A stretch of DNA of 46,824 nucleotides, from positions 1-46,824 of the forward strand of contig DYNZ01000018.1 in assembly GCA_020720805.1 (NCBI GenBank), in the 5' to 3' direction. The position numbers and the translations under genes are program-made. The stretch comes from Leptospira biflexa (lineage in GTDB: Bacteria; Spirochaetota; DYNZ01). Under the pieces are notes generated by a model. It worked only from the letters and a program-made list of their open reading frames with translations, did not search any database and had not been told where the DNA came from. Of the stretch, positions 1 to 7,037 are shown piece after piece (the stretch's first letter is position 1; each line of letters starts with the position of its first letter).

Positions 1-527
1 CAAACTCTAACGGAATAAGGGACAATTTCCTCTAAAAACCCCATTTAAAATCTTATTACATTCATTCCAAAACAAATTCAATTCATTCTTAAAAAAACGA
101 CCAATCTAATTATATTTTTTTCACAGATAATACTAGGAAACCATCAAATATTGCCAAGAAATTTGATCAAGAATTATGCAACCTTTTTCTCAATAGAACA
201 CCTTGAATTAGAAAATATTGTCAAGAAAATTTAATTACCTTAAAAATAATTAGTCGAGGGCAGGGAAGGATAATAAGGAATTATAACCGATCTTCTAATG
301 CAAAAAAACTATCAATATTTCAAATATTGTTATATTTACATATTTGGATATGCATTTAATTTAATATATTGTCCTTTTCAATTATTATTAAAAAATACCC
401 CATAGCCCTAAATTAGTCGTTTAAGTTTCTTAATGACCAAGATTTTAACATGAAATTTGATAATTAATTGACATTGTTATTAATTACTATAGATGCATTC
501 CAAGATCACATTATCCAGGAATCAAAT
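1..527. other. AT-rich gene-free flank
   Basis: No convincing coding region is seen here. The stretch is markedly A+T rich. It holds a short imperfect direct repeat, AATATTG(C/T)CAAGAAA, near 146-161 and 213-227. It may be the upstream flank of the transposase gene that follows, but no clear terminal inverted repeat of an insertion sequence was found. Confidence 0.5.
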
Positions 528-1877
528 ATGCTAGAACAGGTAAAAAGAGTAGATTTTGGCAGTGAAGTAGGGGAGAATCAAGCTTTACAAAACCTGCCCA
601 AAGTGATGCGAATTCTGCTGAGTCAACATATTAACAAAAAGCAGATAAGTACCCCCCTGAAACCTATATCTGGTCTCTCATTGGAGCACAATAGCAAAGT
701 AGTTCAATTTCCGATTCGTTACCGCAACAGGCTTCGTCTTTTCAGCGAATCAGACTTTACCGATTTCACAACTTGGTTACTGGAGACATTTTACCCGAAA
801 AGTTGTCCGAAGTGCGGTTCTTCTTCACATTATTTGGTGAAATCCCGAGAACATAAGCAAAGATGCAGCGTATGCCATACAGACTATAGTCGTTTGAGTT
901 ATACGCCTTTACATGGCTTTAGGCTTCCTTTGTGGAATTTTGGTTATATACTTTACGAATCGTTTCTGAGGTATCCCCAGGTAGTAAATAGCCGAGAAAT
1001 TAGGCAGAGACTGGGCATCTCGAATAATGGTGCGTATATGCTGAAGCGTCGATTACAACTGTTTGCCAGTGATCAGCTTGAATGGATCAACAAACTCATT
1101 ACGAAGGAACTGCAAACATATTTTCCCACAAACGATTCAAAAAATATCGAACAAATTCACTCTCTTCAAGAAAAAATACCGAGTACAGATACCGTTGCGC
1201 TTTTTTCAGCATCCCAGAGATCCAATAATAGTAGGGCTAGATACAAACATGCAGGCCAAACCTCAAGTATCTATCTTAGTCCAGAAGTGGCAAATGAACG
1301 AGGCAAATATCAAATTGGAACGCTTGTCAATCACATTGGAATTAAAAAACGGGGTGTAATCCTTTCAAGTATCCCCGATCAAAAACAAAGTACGCTTCAA
1401 CCTATTTTGGATACATACATACCTCGAACGTCTCTAGTTTTCAGCGATCAGGGCATCAGTTGGTACAGTTATTTCAACTCGAATCACCGAATGATAAACC
1501 ATTCAGCTCGTTCGAAGGACAAACGTTACCGATATGCAAAGAATCGCTGGTGTAAGGATGGGGTTCATAGTCAGGTGAGTGAAGGGTACTTTCGTATCCT
1601 CAAACATTCCTTTATCAGTGGATATGGATATGTAAGCCCTAAATATTCCCAATTGTATCTGAATGAGTTTAGCTTCCTGAAGAATTTCTTAATCTACTTT
1701 CCATGCCGAGGGAGCAGCGAGTGGGTGGAGGGTATAGAAAAAAGCACTTCGACGAAAGTACTTGAGGAGAATGTGCTTCAACGGGAAACGAGATGCTCCC
1801 CCGGCAGGACTCGAACCTGCGACCAATTGATTAACAGTCAACTGCTCTACCGACTGAGCTACAGGGGATTATCGTAA
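528..1877 (+). CDS. IS1595/ISXO2-type transposase, probably degenerate at both catalytic core and C-terminus
   Basis: The N-terminal half carries a zinc ribbon (CPKC ... CSVC, about residues 95-118) followed by a helical segment that matches the Zn-ribbon domain of IS1595-family transposases. The second half resembles the ISXO2-type DDE domain: a strand ending in FSDQG supplies the second acidic residue, and SEGYFRILK supplies the final Glu, followed by the family's G-Y-(x)n-Y-x-x-EF ending. The first catalytic Asp, expected in a V-x-V-D-E-like strand, is not evident; the equivalent place reads VALFSAS. The start at 528 is chosen because AGGA lies 7 bases upstream; an upstream TTG at 468 keeps the frame open. 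Homology ends near 1690; the frame then runs through a terminator and antisense through tRNA-Asn, so the last ~60 codons are probably not native. Function would be transposition, if active. Confidence 0.7.
   Translation: MLEQVKRVDFGSEVGENQALQNLPKVMRILLSQHINKKQISTPLKPISGLSLEHNSKVVQFPIRYRNRLRLFSESDFTDFTTWLLETFYPKSCPKCGSSSHYLVKSREHKQRCSVCHTDYSRLSYTPLHGFRLPLWNFGYILYESFLRYPQVVNSREIRQRLGISNNGAYMLKRRLQLFASDQLEWINKLITKELQTYFPTNDSKNIEQIHSLQEKIPSTDTVALFSASQRSNNSRARYKHAGQTSSIYLSPEVANERGKYQIGTLVNHIGIKKRGVILSSIPDQKQSTLQPILDTYIPRTSLVFSDQGISWYSYFNSNHRMINHSARSKDKRYRYAKNRWCKDGVHSQVSEGYFRILKHSFISGYGYVSPKYSQLYLNEFSFLKNFLIYFPCRGSSEWVEGIEKSTSTKVLEENVLQRETRCSPGRTRTCDQLINSQLLYRLSYRGLS
1738..1763 (-). terminator. 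Rho-independent terminator of tRNA-Asn
   Basis: Read on the minus strand, AAGTACTT and AAGTGCTT form an 8-bp stem (one U.G pair) with a 6-base loop, followed directly by four more T residues. It lies 33 bases beyond the 3' end of the tRNA-Asn gene, inside the 3' part of the transposase frame. Confidence 0.6.
1796..1868 (-). tRNA. tRNA-Asn (GTT)
   Basis: On the minus strand the 73 bases fold as a full cloverleaf. The acceptor is TCCCCTG paired with CGGGGGA plus discriminator G, the D arm starts GCTCAG, the anticodon loop is CTGTTAA giving anticodon GTT, and the T arm is GCAGG-TTCGAGT-CCTGC. The 3' CCA is not encoded. It is followed by its own hairpin terminator. Confidence 0.95.
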
Positions 1878-1913
1878 TATCAAAGAAAGTCCAAATTTTC
1901 AGGACTGATGATA

Positions 1914-1941
1914 CAAATCTTTTCGCAGCATAAGCTGTCAA
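1914..1941 (-). promoter_or_regulatory. possible promoter of tRNA-Asn
   Basis: A perfect TTGACA -35 box lies at 1936-1941 on the minus strand, with ATTTGT at 17-base spacing; a better TATCAT lies too far away (22). The -10 is therefore uncertain. Confidence 0.3.
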
Positions 1942-1970
1942 GGAAAAAAAAAGAGAAGGAACACAAAAAA

Positions 1971-2189
1971 CTACTCTTCCGGATTGGTCAATGACTTGGA
2001 TTCGGAGATCCTTTGGCTTGCCTGCAGCGTTAGAAACTCTATAAGTTTTTTTTCGGTGATATAACCTAAACGTTTCAAGATAATTCCGATGAGTCCACCC
2101 TCTTTTTCCTGTAGCTTTAAGGCCTCTTCCAATTGAGCTTCTGTAATTTCTCCGTGTTCCAGAAGTAAATCACCTAGGAGTGTTGTCAT
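1971..2189 (-). CDS. stand-alone MshEN-type (type II secretion ATPase N-domain-like) small protein
   Basis: A 72-residue protein made almost only of two tandem ~23-residue motifs: LGDLLLEHGEITEAQLEEAL around residues 5-24, and a second copy around 34-56 beginning IGIILKRLG. This is the R/x-L-G-x-x-L-(x)2-x-G-x-I-(x)4-L-(x)2-x-L-x-x-Q pattern of the MshEN/GspE N-terminal domain. In MshE and relatives that domain binds cyclic di-GMP; here no ATPase follows. The start is supported by AGGGA 7 bases upstream of ATG. It is last in a minus-strand run after the BNR protein (39-base gap). Binding of c-di-GMP is inference from the family; the first motif lacks the leading Arg, having Leu instead. The C-terminal ~15 residues look disordered. 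Confidence 0.7.
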   Translation of the reverse strand: MTTLLGDLLLEHGEITEAQLEEALKLQEKEGGLIGIILKRLGYITEKKLIEFLTLQASQRISESKSLTNPEE

Positions 2190-2228
2190 ACTTTTATCCC
2201 TATTTTGAAGTAATTAATCCACGCTTTC

Positions 2229-4934
2229 TTAAAAAAACCGGTATCGCCACTTGATTTTGAACCATAGTCCGTTGAGCAAAAAGCGAAAGGATCTGGAGGA
2301 TAAAAATAAAAACGTTCCTGTAATGACAAGTAGAACATTTGAAAAAAGAAAAATCAGAGTTATCGAGCGACCCTCCAGGTTCCAGGTTAAAGCCTCCCGT
2401 AACCAGCCAAACAGGTTGAAACTGTTGGGTGGCATTGGTTTGTCTGTAAAAGTGTCCGGCTTCCCATGGTCAACATTTTTCTTTTCCGTAAGATCCGGCT
2501 TTGGTTGCGCTGTTGCGACATAGTATTGACCCTCTGAACTAAACTGAGCCTCTTGCGCCGGAGTTAGAACACCATCAGGTCGCTGCATCTGGTACGATAT
2601 CTCAAACTTTCCCTCGGGGAAAAATTTATAAGAAAACTTTTGCCCACTGATGACCGTTCCTGCCTGAAACAATATTTTTGCGCCATTTTCCAACCTGTAG
2701 GCCTTCCAATAAATGGGGACTCTTCCTATATGATACCTGCTAGAAAAAACGATGCTCGCATCCTTTTTTTGGTCTTGCACGTCCAGGGCTTGCATAAAAT
2801 CAACCTCATTGCCATTGAAAAAAGGCAAGGCTGCCTGCTTACTCTTGCGTCCATCACGATATAAAATACGCACCTGCAGCCATTGAATTCCTTTCTGGGA
2901 TGATCGATCAATCTCCAAATCTCTATCCGGAGGGTAGGTTTGCATCTCAGAGAAACCTTGCTGATCATCGGCAAATCCAATTAAAACTCCTGAAAATTCT
3001 GCCTTCGACAACTGCGGTTTTACGCTCACCAGCAATTTGCTCTTACCGGTCAGAAAAAATCCACCGTTCAAGTTCTTGATTCCCACATCAGGTTTTTCCG
3101 GTTGTAGTTGATCTTGAAACACAATAAATGGGTAGCGCAGGGGATTACCAAGGTTGCCTGCCGCATCCTTAGCCTGAACCCAGAAATCATATTTCCCTGG
3201 AGGTAGCACCTGGAAAGCAAATCGCGACGCTGTAATTTCTCTTTCCTGAATCTTTTCGGTACCCTTGTAGAGGGTTACCTTATAACGGCTATCCTTATCC
3301 TCACTGGTCCAAAAGAAAGCAGGGTTCTGTTCCGATGTCGGCGCATTTTTGGGAACATTCGCCTTTAAGTCAATTAATTTTGGCCCAACAAGATCCACCC
3401 AGAGGGGATAGTGTGTTACTGGTCCAAAATTCCCAGCGCCATCAATAACGCGAACATGAGCCCAGGATTTACCTTCTGGAAGACTATTATATGGAATAAA
3501 TGTGATCTCTGGCCCATGAGTTTTGACCATTGGTAGATCATCTTCCCGATTGGAGAGGAGAAATGCGTAACCGGCAATACCACTGGTATCCTTTGGTGTC
3601 TGCCATAGAAGGCGGCCGCTGGTTTTATTGGACCAAAAGGGTGCCTGACTAGGATGATTATCACTTGCCACCTCAAGTTTAGGTGCATCCACATCAGACA
3701 GCTTTAGAATTAGCTGCTCATTTCCCTGCATCGTTCTTTTCCAGATAACGCCAGGTCTGCTGCCTAATAAAAAAAATTCCGGATGAATATTGCTGCCGGC
3801 GGAAAAAGAGAGCTGTGTGTCTTCTGCACTAAACTGGCTCTCTAAATTTTTAGGATTGATTTCACCCTGAAGCAAAACATCCTGAAGAAATATTGCCGCA
3901 TTTCCTTTTCGGAAATCATACCAGAGTACACGCAATTTGTCCCGCACAAAACTGGCCACAGGTTTGAATGCATTGGAGTTAGTATGTGAAACGGTGATAG
4001 GCTGGCTCCACACCCCGTTTTGATTCAAAGAGAGCTTAATTTGCCAGCGGTTGTCTGTTTGCAATGCATAAACGACAGCGGGTTTGTTTTGAATGGAAAA
4101 AAGATCCGGCGAAAAATCGGGAATTGAATTATCTGTAATACGGGTCAAACTATCCCAGCGTACCCCCTCATCACTGCTCGAGACATGATAGATTTCATCG
4201 TTAAAAGTATTCGTTTTGCTATCTTTGGTTCTTGTCTGCCAGGCAATCATAAGAGTTGCGCCTATCCGGTGAACGCTCGGAAAAAAATTTCCCCTGGCAT
4301 TGGCGTCGCTGGGTGAAGGCAAAATATTGCCAAAAGGGGTAATCGTTCCAGGATTCGAAAATCGGGTGTGAAAAAGAGAGATTTTGCTACCTGAGGTTCG
4401 ATGGTACACAATGTGCAGAAAATTTTCACCACCGCGGAAAATTTTTCCCATAAAAGAGCCTTTTTCCATGGAGCGAACGGATGAAAACCGGATCTCCTGA
4501 TCGTTTTTGGCCAATAAATCTAATTCCAGGCTGCTATAACGCAACCGAATAGTACCATCGCTTCCATCTTCCTGCCATAAAGCAACAGCCTGCTTGCTGT
4601 TGGCGGCGATTGTAGGAAAGCTGGGCACACTGCTATTGATCTCCTGAATCAGAATCGGCTGTGAAAATTTCAGATACCCCTTTTTGCTGTACATGAACCA
4701 GAGATTGCGCAGATTACTGGTCTTTTTCTCAGTAAAAACGATCTGCAAATAATCTGGGTGTGAGCTATCCACATAGAATTCATCAACCTGAATATTTGCC
4801 GGAGTTAATACAACCTCAGATTCAAAACCAACCGGGTTGCTGTTGCTCAATTGGGAGTAGCCAACAAGCATAAAGGTAATGATTATATTATAATAAACGA
4901 AGATCTTCTTAAACAGCAATTTCAAGACCCTCAT
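2229..4934 (-). CDS. large BNR-repeat / Ig-like domain protein with C-terminal membrane anchor
   Basis: About 900 residues. The N-terminus has a basic start followed by a hydrophobic stretch (signal peptide or anchor). Residues ~40-420 are beta-rich repeats with an Asp-box-like segment (SSSDEGVRWDS), as in sialidase/BNR propellers; this does not prove sialidase activity. Residues ~430-680 resemble two fibronectin/Ig-like modules (signature GIAGYAF, DGAGNFG, DAAGNLG). A transmembrane helix (~855-880) is followed by a short, strongly basic tail ending the protein, so most of the chain should lie outside the cytoplasm. The start is uncertain: ATG at 4934 precedes the most signal-like sequence, ATG at 4964 gives ten more residues, and neither has a clear ribosome binding site. 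The gene overlaps the upstream hydrolase gene by 26 bases, suggesting translational coupling. The specific function is unknown. Confidence 0.65.
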   Translation of the reverse strand: MRVLKLLFKKIFVYYNIIITFMLVGYSQLSNSNPVGFESEVVLTPANIQVDEFYVDSSHPDYLQIVFTEKKTSNLRNLWFMYSKKGYLKFSQPILIQEINSSVPSFPTIAANSKQAVALWQEDGSDGTIRLRYSSLELDLLAKNDQEIRFSSVRSMEKGSFMGKIFRGGENFLHIVYHRTSGSKISLFHTRFSNPGTITPFGNILPSPSDANARGNFFPSVHRIGATLMIAWQTRTKDSKTNTFNDEIYHVSSSDEGVRWDSLTRITDNSIPDFSPDLFSIQNKPAVVYALQTDNRWQIKLSLNQNGVWSQPITVSHTNSNAFKPVASFVRDKLRVLWYDFRKGNAAIFLQDVLLQGEINPKNLESQFSAEDTQLSFSAGSNIHPEFFLLGSRPGVIWKRTMQGNEQLILKLSDVDAPKLEVASDNHPSQAPFWSNKTSGRLLWQTPKDTSGIAGYAFLLSNREDDLPMVKTHGPEITFIPYNSLPEGKSWAHVRVIDGAGNFGPVTHYPLWVDLVGPKLIDLKANVPKNAPTSEQNPAFFWTSEDKDSRYKVTLYKGTEKIQEREITASRFAFQVLPPGKYDFWVQAKDAAGNLGNPLRYPFIVFQDQLQPEKPDVGIKNLNGGFFLTGKSKLLVSVKPQLSKAEFSGVLIGFADDQQGFSEMQTYPPDRDLEIDRSSQKGIQWLQVRILYRDGRKSKQAALPFFNGNEVDFMQALDVQDQKKDASIVFSSRYHIGRVPIYWKAYRLENGAKILFQAGTVISGQKFSYKFFPEGKFEISYQMQRPDGVLTPAQEAQFSSEGQYYVATAQPKPDLTEKKNVDHGKPDTFTDKPMPPNSFNLFGWLREALTWNLEGRSITLIFLFSNVLLVITGTFLFLSSRSFRFLLNGLWFKIKWRYRFF

Positions 4935-5865
4935 AGGCGGTAAGGATGTCAAGTTTGCGGGCATGTGGGTTCATGTCCCGATAGCGCATGGCTTTAATAT
5001 GGAGTTCATCCAGTATCTGATCAGAATAACTTGGATCATAATGAAATAAAACCAGCTTTTTTACACCAAACCGGGTAGCGATATCAATTGCAATACTTGA
5101 GTTTGAATGGCCCCAATCAATTTTTTGAAGCGATTCTCCAAAGGTATACTGCGTGTCAAAAATTAACACGTCCGCATTCTCAAAAAAAGGGCGATATTGA
5201 TCTATGTTTTCTATCGTATGGATATTAAACTCCGCATCAGAACAAAAAACTATACTGGAACCATTCTCTTCGACACGGATGGAGTAGCTGCCTCCGGGAT
5301 GTATCATCCTTTTAACCCGATAATGCAGACCGCCAAGGGTCTGGTACGTCTGGCCCTCCTTTATGATCAAGAATTCTCGCTTAGCTGCCATATCTTCCAG
5401 GGTGACAGGAAAATGGCTTTTCACCTGTTGATAGACCAACCTATTTTCAATATCGGCATAGGCGCTAATGAATCTAAAATGGTTGCCTGGAATAAACATT
5501 GGCACAAAAAAAGGGATTCCCTGTACATGATCCCAATGGGTATGGCTCATATAGACATAGGCCTCTCCTTTTCCTTGTCCAAATTCCTGCTGCATCAGAG
5601 AATTCCCAAGCATCCGAATTCCCGTGCCGCCATCAATTATCATCAGCTCATTATCTGCACCCCGGATTTCAAGACAAGTGGTATTGGAGCCATAGGTTGA
5701 TTGTATACTTCGGGGAAGGGATGCCACAAAATCATGAATAGACTGTTCAGACAGGATATCTGAGACCCGGGCCAAACGCAGGGCTTCCTTTATTTTCGAT
5801 TCGACCATTTCGGGAGCCAGGGGACTTGGAATGGAGCCTCGCACCCCCCAAAAACGTACTTTCAT
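4909..5865 (-). CDS. metallo-beta-lactamase-fold hydrolase
   Basis: 318 residues beginning MKVRFWGVRGS, the typical opening of a group of MBL-fold phosphodiesterase-like hydrolases. The zinc signature HTHWDH (about residues 129-134) is intact. Later ligands are plausible in MIHPGGS (~200) and FCSDAEF (~222), and GHSNSS (~265) may supply the last His. There is no signal peptide, so it is expected in the cytoplasm. Family members cleave cyclic nucleotides, RNA ends or other phosphodiesters; the substrate cannot be told from sequence. It heads the minus-strand run hydrolase - BNR/Ig protein - MshEN protein. If the MshEN protein senses c-di-GMP, a nucleotide link in this operon is possible, but that is inference. 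Confidence 0.8.
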   Translation of the reverse strand: MKVRFWGVRGSIPSPLAPEMVESKIKEALRLARVSDILSEQSIHDFVASLPRSIQSTYGSNTTCLEIRGADNELMIIDGGTGIRMLGNSLMQQEFGQGKGEAYVYMSHTHWDHVQGIPFFVPMFIPGNHFRFISAYADIENRLVYQQVKSHFPVTLEDMAAKREFLIIKEGQTYQTLGGLHYRVKRMIHPGGSYSIRVEENGSSIVFCSDAEFNIHTIENIDQYRPFFENADVLIFDTQYTFGESLQKIDWGHSNSSIAIDIATRFGVKKLVLFHYDPSYSDQILDELHIKAMRYRDMNPHARKLDILTAYEGLEIAV

Positions 5866-5967
5866 GTACTAACCAGCGCTTTCTTTCCGCCACACGGAGA
5901 TTGGTTCGCCCAAAAATTAGATTATAGGGAACTCTGCAATCCTATTTTATTGCAAGAGATTTGTTAT

Positions 5968-6107
5968 AATCTATACCAATTAAGCATCGATGCTTCGATA
6001 AACTTGGATGGTGAGCCTGCGATGCATCGAGCTTGTCGAGATGTCGAACCACAGCACAAGATTTACTTCGACAGGCTCAGTACAAGTGGCCGGTTGGGCA
6101 ATGCCAT
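5968..6107 (+). repeat. dispersed repeat, family B (long copy)
   Basis: It contains TCTATACCAAT near its left end and CCGGTTGGGCAATGCCAT at 6090-6107. Both blocks recur in the same order at 43157-43200 between fliE and flgC, where the middle part is missing. Related pieces (GTCAGGATAT, GGCAATGCC) continue to about 6330. Confidence 0.6.
6029..6078. repeat. inverted repeat GAGCTTGTCGA / TCGACAGGCTC
   Basis: Arms at 6029-6039 and 6068-6078 pair at 10 of 11 positions with a 28-base spacer. This TTCGACAGGCTCAG-type motif resembles REP/MITE-like interspersed repeats seen in many bacterial genomes (from general knowledge; not searched). Confidence 0.6.
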
Positions 6108-6369
6108 AACCGCGTCCTTATCGACCTTGGGTCAGCTCTTCTCCATCCGTTGACGTCGGTCGCTCCTGTGACTTCCTGTCACCCGCGACACTCGTGCATC
6201 CGTGCACATCGCATTGACCGTTGCAGGATATCCTGACTACTTGTCATTGACTTGCATCGGGTAATGCCAGGTTGTGGTATACTAATGGCATTTTGGTTTT
6301 CGGATATCGCAAGGCAATGCCAGCGATATCGACGCACCCTTTAGCCAGTATAAAACCCGAGAACCAAAG

Positions 6370-6430
6370 TGTTTCGAGTATATTACCAACATCCTTTTGG
6401 TACAAAATCCACTGCAAACAGTATATAAAA
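6370..6430 (-). repeat. dispersed repeat, family A (inverted copy)
   Basis: Read on the minus strand it contains TATATACTGTTTGCA, then TTTGTACCAAAAGGA, GTTGGTA and ATATACTCGAAACA. The first three blocks occur with the same spacing at 46575-46620 on the plus strand, differing at only a few positions; the last block recurs exactly at 18533-18546. Confidence 0.7.
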
Positions 6431-6559
6431 TATACTACCTGAAAAATCAAATAGTAACTGGATTTCTTTTCTTTATTTTCACATGAAAACTTGGTAAGGG
6501 ATAAAAACTGACACAAAATCGTTTTTTTGCATAAAGTTATCACGTTCATGAGAAATGAG

Positions 6560-6589
6560 TTGACACTAAATCCCTTGGATCGCTACCAT
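6560..6589 (+). promoter_or_regulatory. possible promoter upstream of the STAS gene
   Basis: A perfect TTGACA at 6560-6565 is followed at 18-base spacing by TACCAT (four of six match to TATAAT). The leader to the STAS start would be about 110 bases. Confidence 0.25.
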
Positions 6590-6704
6590 TTCCCATATTA
6601 GGAATCTCTATCCAGTTCTACGATTAGATGATTATCAAAAAAACGTTTGCAATTTCCACAACCAGGAAAGAATAGTTTATGCAAGGATACGCGGAGGAGC
6701 GGGA

Positions 6705-7031
6705 ATGGAAATAAATTTTCGGCAAAAGGGTTCTCATAAGGTCATGGCAGTCAATGGAGAGGTCGATCTCTATAATGTCAGCGAACTTAAAAAGGCACTC
6801 TTTGATGCTATAAACGATACGGTGGATAGCTTAATCGTGGACATGAGGGATATTTTTTATATGGATTCTTCAGGTATCGGAGCGCTGGTTGCCGGACAGA
6901 AGAAAATGAAGGCAAAAAGCGGAAAATTTGGACTTTTAAACATCCATGAGGATGTTATGAACGTTTTAAAATTAGCTACCCTTGATAAATTTTTCACAAT
7001 TTACAACTCGGAAGAGGATATTCCCCAATAG
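6705..7031 (+). CDS. STAS-domain anti-sigma factor antagonist
   Basis: A 108-residue single-domain protein of the SpoIIAA/RsbV type. The family's phosphorylation loop is clear: DMRDIFYMDSSGIGAL at about residues 46-61, with the DSSG serines as likely phospho-acceptors. Such proteins bind an anti-sigma kinase when unphosphorylated and are reset by a PP2C phosphatase. The start is firm: GGAGG at 6693-6697 sits 7 bases before ATG. The next gene, convergent and ending 6 bases away, encodes a SpoIIE-type phosphatase that could be its partner. No anti-sigma kinase gene is in the window. Acts in the cytoplasm. Confidence 0.9.
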   Translation: MEINFRQKGSHKVMAVNGEVDLYNVSELKKALFDAINDTVDSLIVDMRDIFYMDSSGIGALVAGQKKMKAKSGKFGLLNIHEDVMNVLKLATLDKFFTIYNSEEDIPQ

Positions 7032-7037
7032 CCCTTT

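Larger units (their letters stand above)
5866..6704. other. gene-free repeat mosaic
   Basis: About 840 bases without a convincing gene. From ~5968 to 6250 the composition becomes richer in G+C than the surroundings and consists of short repeats and palindromes: GCATCGATGC at 5983-5992, an inverted repeat at 6029-6078, an 18-base repeat shared with 43183-43200, tandem CGTGCATCCGTGCA near 6193-6206, and the palindrome CAGGATATCCTG near 6225-6236. 6370-6430 matches, inverted, a repeat at 46575-46626. Nearest the STAS gene, a perfect TTGACA occurs at 6560. Confidence 0.7.

Noticed and set aside
1063-1359. 98-codon frame inside the transposase
   Set aside because: Shadow frame. Its GLDTN could in principle mimic the missing catalytic Asp by a frameshift, but the main frame is continuous and fits better downstream.
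6244-6549. 101-codon frame on the minus strand in the repeat mosaic
   Set aside because: It consists largely of repeat sequence, has no ribosome binding site and resembles no protein family.
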